From Pseudomonadota bacterium (GTDB taxonomy: Bacteria; Pseudomonadota; Gammaproteobacteria; Steroidobacterales; Steroidobacteraceae): a stretch of 64,000 nucleotides of DNA. A program made the translations under genes and the position numbers. How positions within the stretch are numbered: the stretch's first letter is position 1; the number at the start of each line of letters is the position of its first letter. The notes beneath the pieces were generated by a model. The model was not told the origin of the DNA and searched no databases. It was given only the letters and a program-made list of their open reading frames with translations. The DNA lies in assembly GCA_016703895.1 (NCBI GenBank), contig JADJBE010000002.1, forward strand, positions 248,001 to 312,000. The letters run 5' to 3'. Positions 8,371 to 18,300 of the stretch are shown here, piece after piece.

Positions 8371-8769
8371 ATGGCAATCACTTTCGGCCTGCCGGATAGT
8401 GCCGGTATGACAAATCCAGAACAAGTACGCGCCCGGTTGAGTGCACGGCGCAGCGAGCTGAGCCATCGAGCTACGCGTGTCGATGCTGATCTGCAGCGTA
8501 AGGGTGAGCCACTGTCCCCTGACTTCGCGGAACAGGCAACGCAGCGGGAGAACGACGAGGTTCTCGGCGCAATTGGCGACTCGGCGCGGCAGGAGATCGC
8601 GCAGATAGACGCGGCCCTGGCGCGGCTCGAGCGCGACCAGTATGGCGAATGTGTGAAATGTGGCGCGACCATCGAAGCAGCGCGGCTGGAAGCCGTACCG
8701 TATGCTGACGTCTGTCGTGGCTGCGCGGCCGATCTCGAACGTCGGGGCGCAACCATCAGCCGGCAGTGA
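8371..8769 (+). CDS. DksA/TraR-type C4 zinc-finger protein
   Basis: A 132-residue protein (120 if the ATG at 8407 is used) with a coiled-coil N-terminus and a C4 zinc finger CVKCG ... CRGC at the C-terminus. This is the DksA/TraR layout: such proteins enter the RNA polymerase secondary channel and tune transcription with ppGpp. The acidic coiled-coil tip of true DksA (DxxDxA) is not clearly present; the sequence reads QIDAALARLERDQYGEC. It is therefore a paralogue rather than DksA itself. Its 3' end overlaps the convergent Grx-DinB gene by about 14 bases. Confidence 0.8.
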   Translation: MAITFGLPDSAGMTNPEQVRARLSARRSELSHRATRVDADLQRKGEPLSPDFAEQATQRENDEVLGAIGDSARQEIAQIDAALARLERDQYGECVKCGATIEAARLEAVPYADVCRGCAADLERRGATISRQ

Positions 8770-9534
8770 TTTCCGGGTCCCAGATTGCCGCGGCATTGGC
8801 AAACCCGCGAATAGCTGCGGCTCCAAACAGGACGGCCCGCCGCGGTCGGAAGACGAGCCTACCAAATGGTCAAGCTGTCGACAGTGCTGGGCAACATGCC
8901 ATGTCGTCCGTTCGAGCACCAGCTGCAGCGGTTTGTTGCCGAAATAGGTCGTTAGTACTTGGTCCGCAAGTGCGCGCTTGGCGGAGTGTTCCAGCGCCCA
9001 TTGCTGCAATTGCTGGCGTATATGCGCTGCGATCGCAGCGATCGACTGGATGTCGCGCGAAGCTTGCGGTGGCGTGAGTTCGTAGTGCTGGTAGGTGAGT
9101 GCGCCACCACGGGCAGCGGCGAGGAAACCCTCCACGATCATCGGGATGTGGTACGCGAGATCAAGCCAGGTCCGTTCGCGTTGCGGCAGCCGTTCATGCA
9201 ATCGCGAGGCTGGCAACTCGCGAGTCAGGCGCTCCGCGACTACCAGCAGTGAGTTGAGCCGTGCGAGGAGTGTCGGGCAGTCGAGTCGTTGGCGTTCGAG
9301 CTTAGTGCCAACAAAGCTTGCGACCTCATCGAGATCTTGTGCCAGTACGAACTGCGTGCCGCGGGCAAGCACGGGCACCGTGCGCACACCGAGCTCGCGC
9401 AGCGACTCGAGCGCGTGCGGATCGCTGCGTACATTGATTGATTCGAACTCTATTTGGTGCTCTTGCAGAAACTCGCGTGTTCGCAGGCAGCTCGTGCAGC
9501 CCGGTTGCCAGTAGAGGCGCAGCTTTGATTCCAT
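8756..9534 (-). CDS. Glutaredoxin-DinB fusion protein, frameshifted near the 3' end
   Basis: Residues 1-80 form a glutaredoxin-like domain (LYWQPGCTSCLRTREFL with CxxC, then VRTVPVLARG with the cis-Pro). Residues about 85-250 look like a DinB/YfiT four-helix domain, with candidate metal ligands in AYHIPM and TTWHVAQHCRQLDHL. As sequenced, the frame runs on for about 150 residues antisense to the DksA-like gene, which is implausible. One missing base near 8788-8793 would give LFAGLPMP then AIWDPEITAG and a stop at 8756, a natural ending. The span is 779 bases, one short of a multiple of three, consistent with a single lost base. Likely role: thiol chemistry; substrate unknown. Confidence 0.7.
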
Positions 9535-9642
9535 GTCGGCAGGCTAACGGTGTCCGCGCCGTGCAGCAAGCTGTGCCTGATCACGCTCGGGGAGTCGTGG
9601 TCGCGGCATCTACCGACGCGAGCCCTGGCCACGCGCAGATAT

Positions 9643-9660
9643 ATTGCCCAATTGGGCAAT
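9643..9660. promoter_or_regulatory. 18-bp perfect palindrome upstream of the APH-ATPase fusion gene
   Basis: ATTGCCCAATTGGGCAAT is a perfect inverted repeat centred 27 bases before the chosen start codon at 9679. It lies between the coding parts of two divergent genes and overlaps no gene I accept. Its position next to the ribosome-binding site suits a repressor operator. The cognate regulator is not identified. Confidence 0.55.
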
Positions 9661-9678
9661 CAATGGAGGTCGGGCGAG

Positions 9679-11253
9679 ATGTCCCGTGTCGGTCAGCACG
9701 CTGAGATTATGCTTCCGCCCGCACTTGCGGCGTTGGCAACCCCCGCCGCTTACTCGCATGCCGTGACGGCAGTCGAGCTGATCGAGACGCACATCTCTTG
9801 GGTCATTCTCACGGGGAGCTTCGCCTACAAGATCAAACGGCCAGTGCAGTACCCATTTGTCGACTTCCGTTCGCTCGCGCAGCGCGAGTATTTCTGTCGC
9901 GAGGAACTGCGCCTCAATCGTCGCTTCGCGCCAGACGTCTATCTGGATGTCTGCACGGTCGTCCGGCGTGGTGCTACGGTCACAATGGGTGGCGAGGGTG
10001 AGATTGTCGAATACGCGGTGCGCATGCGCCAATTTGACCCGCTGCAGGAGCTTGGCACGCTGGTTGAGCGTGACGATGTGGCGGTGCCGGAGCTGCATGA
10101 CTTCGGCGTCCGGCTCGCTGGTCTGCATGCCAATATGACCTCAATATTGCACGCCTGCGAGTCCGACCGGACGCGGGGCGTGTTGCTCGAGAACGCGCGG
10201 CAGTGCATGGCGGTGACAGACGCTGACCCAGAGCGCGTCATAATGCGCCGTGTGACGGTGTTGTTAGGAAAGCGACTCACCGCCTGCCAGGAGGTACTGG
10301 ATGCGCGCAGTCGCGAGGGCCGAGTACGGGAGTGTCACGGTGACTTGCACATGAGCAATGTCGCCCGTATCGACGGCCGGTTGCTGGCTTTCGATTGTCT
10401 CGAGTTCGACCCGGAGTTTCGCCACATCGACGTTGCTCAAGAGGTTGCTTTCTTGGCAATGGATCTAACAGTCCACGGCCGAGCAGATCTCGCGAGCGCG
10501 TTCCTCAATGCATGGTTGGCAACGAGCGGGGACTACGCTGCGGTCGAGTTGCTAGACTTGTTTGAGGCGCATTGTGCGCTGGTGCGCGCCAAGGTTTCTG
10601 GCCTCAATATCACGCGGCCTGCAACGCGGCACCAGTCCGCGTTGCGTGAGCGCCAAGTCAAGTGCATCGCGCATGCCGATGCGCGACTTGCAACAGCACG
10701 ACCGCAGCTCATTTTAATGCATGGCCTGTCTGGGTCTGGTAAATCGTGGCTGGCGGCACGGTTGGCGCTTGCGATGCCTGCAATTCATCTGCGCTCGGAC
10801 ATCGAGCGCAAGCGACTCGCTGGTCTCGCCCCGCAGCGGTCGTCAAGTTCGCTGCCTGGTGCCGGTCTGTACGTGCCGGAGCTCACGCAGGCGACTTATG
10901 CGCGTCTGGTGGAACTAGCTGCTGCAGTCTTGCGAGGTGGGCGCAGTGCATTGATCGACGCGACATTTCTCGAGCGTGACAAGCGCGCGTTGTTTGCCAG
11001 CCTCGCAGGCAAATTGGGGGCGCCGCTCAAGCTGCTCGACTGCCGTGCTCCGGATGATGTCTTACGAGCGAGGCTAGTCGCGCGCCGCAGCGCAGGGCAC
11101 GATCCCTCCGAGGCCGATCAAGACGTCGTTCAGTGGCAACGAGACCATGCCGAACCTATTGGTCACGACGAAGGAATCCGCGTACTGAAGGTGGACACCA
11201 CAGCGGCGCAAGCCGTCGACCTGGCGCACAGGCAACTGGCGGATCGCGACTAG
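9679..11253 (+). CDS. Aminoglycoside-phosphotransferase-like / P-loop ATPase fusion protein
   Basis: A 524-residue protein with two parts. The N-terminal half has a kinase-like APH fold: LTGSFAYKIKRPVQYPF, the catalytic loop ECHGDLHMSNV (about 217-227), and AFDCLEFDPEF with the metal-binding Asp. The C-terminal half is an adenylate-kinase-like P-loop domain with Walker A GLSGSGKS (about 349-356). This fusion (COG2187 plus COG0645) is common in proteobacteria, often near hypoxia or stress genes; its substrate is unknown. I chose the ATG at 9679 because GGAGG lies nine bases before it and the upstream extension is not family-like. It is preceded by an 18-bp palindrome. Confidence 0.8.
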   Translation: MSRVGQHAEIMLPPALAALATPAAYSHAVTAVELIETHISWVILTGSFAYKIKRPVQYPFVDFRSLAQREYFCREELRLNRRFAPDVYLDVCTVVRRGATVTMGGEGEIVEYAVRMRQFDPLQELGTLVERDDVAVPELHDFGVRLAGLHANMTSILHACESDRTRGVLLENARQCMAVTDADPERVIMRRVTVLLGKRLTACQEVLDARSREGRVRECHGDLHMSNVARIDGRLLAFDCLEFDPEFRHIDVAQEVAFLAMDLTVHGRADLASAFLNAWLATSGDYAAVELLDLFEAHCALVRAKVSGLNITRPATRHQSALRERQVKCIAHADARLATARPQLILMHGLSGSGKSWLAARLALAMPAIHLRSDIERKRLAGLAPQRSSSSLPGAGLYVPELTQATYARLVELAAAVLRGGRSALIDATFLERDKRALFASLAGKLGAPLKLLDCRAPDDVLRARLVARRSAGHDPSEADQDVVQWQRDHAEPIGHDEGIRVLKVDTTAAQAVDLAHRQLADRD

Positions 11254-11256
11254 AGG

Positions 11257-12239
11257 CTACGGGGTCGCTGCGGCAGACAAGATCTGCACACCGCGACTCG
11301 CCCGAGGCACTTTCGCTTCGAACCGCGGCGGTTTGACGATCAGCACGTCGCAGCCCAGCGAGTCAATCACCGTTTCCGCCGTGTTGCCGATGAAGATACG
11401 CTTGAGTCCTGAGCGCGACACGGCACCCATGAGCACGATCGAGCTACGCGTTTTTCTTGCGACCGCGGGAATCACGTCCACTGGTCGACCAGCTACCAGA
11501 TGCCGATTGCTGCGCTTCACTTCGAAGCCGCCGAGTTCGCCCATGAACCGCTTGCGCGCCTCCGCTTCGGTCTCATCGCGAGGCGTGCTGACATCAACGA
11601 TGGGCCCCATGGCCAGTGGTGGCAAGATCGGCATCGGTGGTGAAAAGACGTGCAGCGCGTGCAGCTCGCCCTGCAGGGCGTGGGTCAACTGCGATCCGGT
11701 GCGTAATATCTCCCGATCCAGGCTGGCCGGCTTGGCGAACGCATGGAGCGGATCGATCGTCGCGAGCAATTTCGGATGTCGGTAGAGTGACTTGTTCTTG
11801 ACTAACAATAGCGGCGCCGGACAGTCACGCAATAGCTCCCAATCTGTATAGCTTAGTAGCCAGCGGGCGCGATGCTTGCCGCCCTCGTGCACCTCTGCAA
11901 CGACCAAGTCCGCACGCTGTTTCCAAGCCTGCCGAACGATTGCTTCGGCCGCCGGGAAGTCCCATTCCGCGACTATGCTCACGGACAGTCCATGGCGACG
12001 AACGCGAGCTGCAATTTTTCCAGCTGTCCTCGCCGCAGCGCCAATTGGTCGCGTTGCAGCGACTTGAGGTCAACGTTTCTCGCGTACAGCATGTCCGCGT
12101 AGAGTGGCGTCGCGATGTCGTGGAACAGCACGAGTTCCGCACCAAGGCCAGTCGCAAGCTGCGTCGCTTTGGCGACTGCAGGTAACGACTTGGCAGTCGG
12201 ATCTTTTACCGCGACGAGAATTCTTTTGATTGGTCGCAT
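11257..12239 (-). CDS. Second tandem universal stress protein, broken by a one-base deletion
   Basis: Two adjacent frames together make one tandem Usp protein of about 327 residues. The 5' part (from ATG 12239, MRPIKRILVAVKDPTAK) stops at 11979; the 3' part carries SIVAEWDFPAAEAIVRQA and the second domain with VLMGAVSRSGLKRIFIGNTA, the ATP-binding signature. A run of five T (A on the coding strand) at 12015-12019 is the likely fault: with six, the frame reads LEKIAARVRRHGLSVSIVAEWDF, matching its paralogue at 4.4-5.4 kb. The span is 983 bases, one short of a multiple of three. It converges with the APH-ATPase fusion gene. Confidence 0.8.
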
Positions 12240-12490
12240 GTTTCCTCTCTATCGTCGTGTCTGATCGATGCCCGCAGGCGCTGTCCAGCATAGGCATGAT
12301 AATTCTGGCCCCGTGAACAAATGAGCAGAATGCGTAGATATGACTGTGGTCTGCGGCAAGTGCTTACCTATGTCGCAACACTATGCCAGGATGGGATTCT
12401 CATGCAAGCGCAGCAGCAAGCCGATAGTACCTAGCAGTTTGTGGTGGCTCCGGATGGCGCCGCGACCCAGATCATTGCAGGATCGCTGCC

Positions 12491-12937
12491 ATGGTAGATG
12501 AATCAGACGGCAACCCAGCAATCGTCGTGCTGCACGTCGAGGATGATTCGGCGATCCTGCGTGCGACGCAAATGCTGCTGAAGAGCGTCGGCTATCGCGC
12601 GCTGACTGCAGTCTCGGCCGAAGCTGCGTTTGAGCAGGTAGCTGCAATCAAACCAGACGTGCTGATTGTCGATTTCCAGATCGGTGGTGAGCTGAGTGGT
12701 ACGGAGGTGGCCGAGGAGATTGCACAGCGTTGCGGCTACCGCGTGCCGACAATCGTACTCACCGCTGACTTGGCCAACGCCGACATCCCGTACATTCCTG
12801 GCGCGCCGATCATGCTTGCCGCCAAGCCTATCGATCCAGAGCGGCTGCTGAAGACAGTCGAGCATTTCGCAGCGTTACACCGCGAGCTCGACCCGCCACA
12901 TCTCAAGGGGCGGTGGCAGAACGGTCGAGGATCGTGA
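12491..12937 (+). CDS. Stand-alone response-regulator receiver protein
   Basis: The 148-residue product contains one receiver domain and no output domain. The acidic pocket is HVEDDSAIL, the phosphoacceptor Asp lies in LIVDFQIGG, the conserved Thr in IVLTADL and the Lys in LAAKPID. Proteins of this type act as diffusible phospho-relays or bind partners directly. No kinase is adjacent; the nearest are the FixL-like protein at 7.2-8.3 kb and the hybrid kinase at 40.7 kb. The last 35 bases overlap the 3' end of the convergent pbpC gene. Confidence 0.75.
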   Translation: MVDESDGNPAIVVLHVEDDSAILRATQMLLKSVGYRALTAVSAEAAFEQVAAIKPDVLIVDFQIGGELSGTEVAEEIAQRCGYRVPTIVLTADLANADIPYIPGAPIMLAAKPIDPERLLKTVEHFAALHRELDPPHLKGRWQNGRGS

Positions 12938-15326
12938 CACGCCGGTCGACTCGGCGACCGCTCGCATCGACTATTGTCACGACGTGCTGACCACCGGCTA
13001 GCGGCACGCTGAGCTGATGATGGCCGCTGGTACTGCCGGCATATTCGTCATCCACGTGCCAATACAGTGTCGCGTCGGGTCGACGATGGGCTGCCTCGAA
13101 TACTGTTCGACCAACGTGCCCATCGAGATCCCGCGGGACGTAGATTCGGGCGTTGTCGTTGGGGTACAGAAAGTCCAGCGCGGATCCGTCCGTCGTATCC
13201 GTCCTCGCCAAGCAGTCCCCACGGTAATCTGGGAGTGGTCGGTAGCTGGTGTGCAAGCGCCTGAAATAGCCCTCTTGCGCGGCAGGCAAAACGAACCATG
13301 GTTGATGTCGTATGGCTGCTGGCGGCTCGCAGCTACTGTCGACGCGCCATCTCGCGGTCGCATCAAGATGCACGAGCCGGTTGTACGGAGTTTGTTGATC
13401 GAAGTGACTGCCGCGAGGGACCCAAATACGTCGCGACTCACAGCTATCGTTGGCAAGATAGCCATCGTTGCGGCAGACGTCGACTTGTTTCATCGCGTTG
13501 TAAGGTGGCGCGAACCAGCCCCCAGGCTCGAGTCGCGCGACCAGGGAAAACATCAATGGTGCGGCGGCACTCGAGCCGGTCAGACCAGGACGGCCTTCGC
13601 CCGTCGCGTTCCCGACCCATACGCCAATCGTATATCGGTCGTTAGTGCCGATGGCCCACGCGTCTCGTAGCCCCCAGCTTGTACCGGTCTTCCACGCCAG
13701 CTTGTGGGTGGAGGCAAAATTGCGCCAATGGCCTTCCTCACCGGGCCGCGTGACTTCTAGCAACGCGTTCAGCGTCAGCCAGGCGGCGCCAGGGCCAATA
13801 CGGTTGGCGCGGTTGGTAGGCGCTGGCGGCTGTGCAATTGGTTGTGCCAGCTCGTTGTCGGCCCTCAGCACATGCACCTGACGCCGTGGCGTGGCGCCGT
13901 CTGTCACTTGGCCACGCGCCGTATCGGCCAGATTGGCATACATCGATGTGGCGTCCCAGAGCGTGCCTTCCGCGCCGCCGAGAACGAGGGTCAGTCCGTA
14001 GTCGGCGGCTGGCCGGCTGAGAGTTGTCATGCCAGCGTCAGCCAACAGATCGTAGAACCTCTCGACGCCGTAGCGGCGCAGCAACCGTACCGCCGGCACG
14101 TTGAGTGACTGAGCCAGTGCCACATCCGCGGCGACGGCACCACGGTATTCGCGATCGAAATTCTCTGGTGAGTAGCCGCCGTACTGAGTGGGGATGTCGG
14201 CAATCAGCATCTGCGGCAACAGCTCACCTTGTTCGAGCATCGCGGCGAACAGCAGTGGCTTGAGAATGCTGCCGGTGCTCCTTGGGCGGCGGATAATATC
14301 GACCGCATGGCCCCGACCGCCGACGCTGGACCACTTCGAATTGCCAACGTAGGCCAACACCTCGAAGCTGCGATTGTCGACAATTATCGCCGCGGCGTTG
14401 TGGATCTCTTGTCTGGCAAGAGCCAAACTGTGTTCGCGGACCACGTCGGTTGCCATCGTTTGCAACTGTGGGTCGATGGTTGCGAAGTAGCGGTGACGGT
14501 GCGGATCCTGCGCCCGCAGCGTCTCGAGCAGATGCGGTGCCGCGTTGGGCAGTTCACGCGGCACAGCAGTTAGCGGTTCAGCGATCGCCAGCGCGAGAGT
14601 CTGGGCGTCAATCACCTCACGCTCAAACAAGCGCTGTAGTACGGTGTTGCGCTTCGCTTCCAGCCGTCCTCGATTGCGGCTTAGATGAACCAGTGATGGG
14701 CTGTTAGGTAGTACCGCCAGGGTGCAGGCTTCCGCCCAGGATAGATCGTCAGGCGCCCGTCTGAAGTAGCGCCAAGCCGCGGCCTCGAGGCCAACGACAT
14801 TGCCGCCAAAGGGCGCATTGTTCGCATACAGTGCGAGGATCTCGTCTTTGCTGTAGGCCGTCTCTAGTCGTAAAGCCAGTAAGGCTTCGACTAGTTTTGC
14901 GCTGATGCTGCGTTGTGGTTGTTGCAGCGCGAGTCGGGCAACTTGCATCGTTAGGGTGCTACCGCCACTGACGACACGCCCGCGCTGCCAGTTAATCCGG
15001 AGCGCGCGTGCAATCGCTATCGGGTCGACACCTGGATGTTGTCGGAAGCGCTTGTCTTCGTAGTGCACTAATGCCGCTGCAAATCGCTCCGGAACGTGTG
15101 CCAACGGCGGGAACCGCCATTGGCCGTCCGCCGCGATCCGTGCCTGCAAGAGCTCGCCGTTGCGAGCCACGAGGATGTCGGCCACCGGCGTCTGAAATAG
15201 CGGCGTCGGCAACAATCGCCAGAAGCCGAAAAGTGCGATCGCAAGCGCAAGCGTCAGCCCGCCGCCGATTGCCAGTCGGCGCGGGCGCGGCTCTTTCAGC
15301 GTGCGCTCTTGACGACTTGTATCCAT
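12903..15326 (-). CDS. pbpC: Penicillin-binding protein 1C
   Basis: The 807-residue protein has an N-terminal membrane anchor (about 19-40), a GT51 glycosyltransferase domain (HYEDKRFRQHPGVDP, GGSTLTMQVARL, EILALYANNAPFGGN), and a transpeptidase domain with SxxK in RSTGSILKP (about 350) and KTGTS (about 545). A C-terminal PBP1C-specific beta domain follows (GHHQLSVPLAGGQHVVTIVD). It builds and crosslinks peptidoglycan in the periplasm. Its start overlaps the end of the macroglobulin gene by about 31 bases. That is the standard yfhM-pbpC arrangement, in which the two products are thought to repair and protect the wall after attack. Confidence 0.92.
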   Translation of the reverse strand: MDTSRQERTLKEPRPRRLAIGGGLTLALAIALFGFWRLLPTPLFQTPVADILVARNGELLQARIAADGQWRFPPLAHVPERFAAALVHYEDKRFRQHPGVDPIAIARALRINWQRGRVVSGGSTLTMQVARLALQQPQRSISAKLVEALLALRLETAYSKDEILALYANNAPFGGNVVGLEAAAWRYFRRAPDDLSWAEACTLAVLPNSPSLVHLSRNRGRLEAKRNTVLQRLFEREVIDAQTLALAIAEPLTAVPRELPNAAPHLLETLRAQDPHRHRYFATIDPQLQTMATDVVREHSLALARQEIHNAAAIIVDNRSFEVLAYVGNSKWSSVGGRGHAVDIIRRPRSTGSILKPLLFAAMLEQGELLPQMLIADIPTQYGGYSPENFDREYRGAVAADVALAQSLNVPAVRLLRRYGVERFYDLLADAGMTTLSRPAADYGLTLVLGGAEGTLWDATSMYANLADTARGQVTDGATPRRQVHVLRADNELAQPIAQPPAPTNRANRIGPGAAWLTLNALLEVTRPGEEGHWRNFASTHKLAWKTGTSWGLRDAWAIGTNDRYTIGVWVGNATGEGRPGLTGSSAAAPLMFSLVARLEPGGWFAPPYNAMKQVDVCRNDGYLANDSCESRRIWVPRGSHFDQQTPYNRLVHLDATARWRVDSSCEPPAAIRHQPWFVLPAAQEGYFRRLHTSYRPLPDYRGDCLARTDTTDGSALDFLYPNDNARIYVPRDLDGHVGRTVFEAAHRRPDATLYWHVDDEYAGSTSGHHQLSVPLAGGQHVVTIVDASGRRVDRRVTILDRSATAP

Positions 15327-18300
15327 TGGCCTTGGGTGCGTGCGAAGCGCGTTGCGTCGTACATGGCTTCCACCGAGACGCTTGGCAGGTAGTACCGACC
15401 CAGGTAGGCCGCATTCACGCGGCTGGTGAAAGCGATCGACTCACCTGGCTGCAGGCTGAAGTAGCGCAGGATTCGATCGTCGCGAATATCAACATGCTCC
15501 GCTCGTGCGGCGGTTGCCTCGGCTGAACCATCAACAAACCAGCCATTGGCATTACTGGCAACAGCTGCACGTTCGCCATTGACGCCCGCACCCTCCATGC
15601 GCTCATTACGGATCTCCCAGCCTGCCGGCAGCATCTGCGTGAGCGCCAGGTTGTCGAGTCGCCGGCGCGTCGTATTGGTGACCGTTACACGAGTTAGCAG
15701 GTCGGTACCTTGAGTGAGGCTAGCGATCGTCAACCCCTGCACACCGGCGGCGTCAGCGTACTCCTGCCGGATGGTGAGGCCCTGCTCAGCTGCGTCCTCC
15801 GAGCCGCTTGGAGGTACGCCGCGTACGATCAGCGTCGCATAGAGTGGGCGGTCCGCAGTATTGGTGACCCGTACCGGTTTAGCGGTATCGGCTTTGGTAT
15901 CGAGTCGAGTGGTCGAGATGGTCTTTTCGGCCACGACTTTGCCGGCTCGACCGGGCGCGTTCAGCTCGTAGCTGAAAGCCTCGAATGGTTTACCACCCAC
16001 ATATTGACCGACGGCGAGCAGCGCGAACGCAACCGATTGCGTGCTGTGCCAGCGACCGTCGACCAGGTCAGCGGAGATCGTGTCGACTAGCGACCGAGCG
16101 TCCGTGTTGCGCCCCAGTAGCACCAGCGCTTGCAGCACGATGGCCCGATCACGCAGCTGCGAGCCGAAGCTGTAGTTATCCGCGGCGTCGACCGCCACGT
16201 CGAGGCTCTGACCTTTGGTTAGTTGCGCTGCTGGTTCGGTCAGACCGGCAGACTGATAGGCCGCAGCCAGCAGCCAGCGTTCGGCAGTGGATAGCATCTG
16301 ACCCTCGCGGAGCCGATTCATCGCGCCGATTTCAGGCTTGCCCGCGCGCGCCAGCGTGAACAGGCGATACGCCTGTGCCAGCCTCTCAGCTTCGGCGCGG
16401 CCTGCGCTGCGCCCGGCCAGTTGGCGGTTGTCGCTGGCACTCCAGCGTTGCGCGATTTCCTTCTGATAGCGCACCCAGTTGCTCAACAGTTCCGCTGGTA
16501 GTCGGTAGCCAGCTTTCTCCGCCTCGAGCAGGAAGTGGCCCGCGTAGGTCGTGGTCCAGTCGTCGCGCCAGGCCAACGCTGCCGCCGTGGTGAAACCGCC
16601 GGGCCAATAGGTGAAGGCGCCGTTCGGTTGCTGGAACCCCTGCAGACGAGCGATTGCGGCCTGCACATTACGGTCGATTGCGGCGCGCCGCTCAGGTTCA
16701 AGTGCCAGCAGGTTTGGCAGGAACAGCTGCGGAAACACGCCGGATGTCACTTGCTCCAGGCAACCATGCGGGTAATTGATCAGGTAGTCGAGCCGCCCCT
16801 CCAGGTTGAGCGGTGGTATAGCCGACACCTCCAGCACGGCCTCGTTGGTACCAGCGATACCATGCCAGTTGACGGCTTCCTGCCAGCTCTTGCCGGGCTC
16901 GATCATGGCTCGCTGTAGTGTCGTCGTGCTCGGGTTGGGTTTACGGATCTCGAGATAGATGTCAGTGCTGGCCGTGTATTTTCCGCTAGTTGCGATCACG
17001 CGCACGTGACTGCGACCCGGCCGTTGACCGGCGCGTAGTTGCAGCATGCCAAGTTGCTCTGCAGGCTTGCTGAAGTTCACTGTGACGCTCTTGTTAGCGG
17101 GAGCCGTCATCAAGGCGTCGGTTTCGACGCGCAGCTGCACGTTCTTGATACTGCTTTCGCTGACGAAGACTGATACCGGTAGTGACACGGATTCTTCAGG
17201 GCCAAGGACTCGCGGCAGGGTCGGCAGGATCATCAGTGGCTGTCGCACATAGACTGACTGGTCAGCTGAGCCGTAAGCGGTGCCATCGCCTGCCACCAAC
17301 ATGACACGCACTGCGCCGATGTACTGCGGCAGCTCGATCGCATGTTGCGCCGACTGGTTGGCGGCCAGCTCGAATGGTCCGAGGAACCTCACCACTGGCG
17401 GAAAGCGCGATTTGCTCGCATTCGGATCGATCGCCGGCCCTTCGTCGCTACCGCCGAGTGCCAGCAACCTTTCGAGTTGCGCGCCATAACTTCCCACGAC
17501 GTCGTCGAACAGGTCCCAGGTTGAGATCCCGAGCGCCTCGCGTCGGTAGAATTCGGCGTGCAGGTCTGGTGTGCGAAAGTTCGTCAGACCCAACAAGCCC
17601 TCGTCGACGACCGCCAGTGTGTAGGTCATCGGTCGACCCTTGGACTCACTCACCGTCACGCTGGCTTTGGCTTGCGGTGCCCATTCCTCTACCGTGGTGA
17701 TTTTGGGGGCAAGCCGGGTCGCCGGGTCGGTGATCTTCAGTGGTAGCACACCGTACAAGCGGATGGGGCGATCGCTGCCCTTGTGTTCGTGCGGTTGAAT
17801 CAGCGTTACGCCTACGTACACGTTAGGCGCCATCTTGTTAGTGATCGGGATGCTGACGCGGTTGCTGCCCTCGCGTGGTTCGACCCAGCGGTGTTCGAGA
17901 ATCTCCGCTCCCGTTTCGAGCGTCAGCAGGGCGCGGCCTTCGGCCGCAACCGGAAACTGCACCGTGGCGGTGTCGCCAACGGCGTATTCTTCTTTATCTG
18001 CGGTGAGTGTCAGTATGTTGGCGGCTGGACCGGATTGGTCGCGCGCTTTGCCGGCATAGGAAGGCCAGTCGATGTAGAACACGCGGCCCGTGCAGTGGCC
18101 GCCGTTGAGATCGCAGGCGCGTAGCAGGTAGCGTCCCCACTGCGGGTACTTGATCTGAAACGACCACTTGCCCTGGCCATTGGTAGTCGCGATCGTGTCC
18201 TGCTTGACGATTTGCCGCGACTCGCGTTGCGTGTATTGTGCCAGCGACTCGCCCGACTGGTCCCACCACCAGCGCCATTCGATCTGCTCGAGAGTGACCT

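Noticed and set aside
8320..8755. The C-terminal 150 residues of the Grx-DinB open frame
   Set aside because: They are antisense to a well-supported zinc-finger gene and follow a one-base frameshift; the restored frame stops at 8756.
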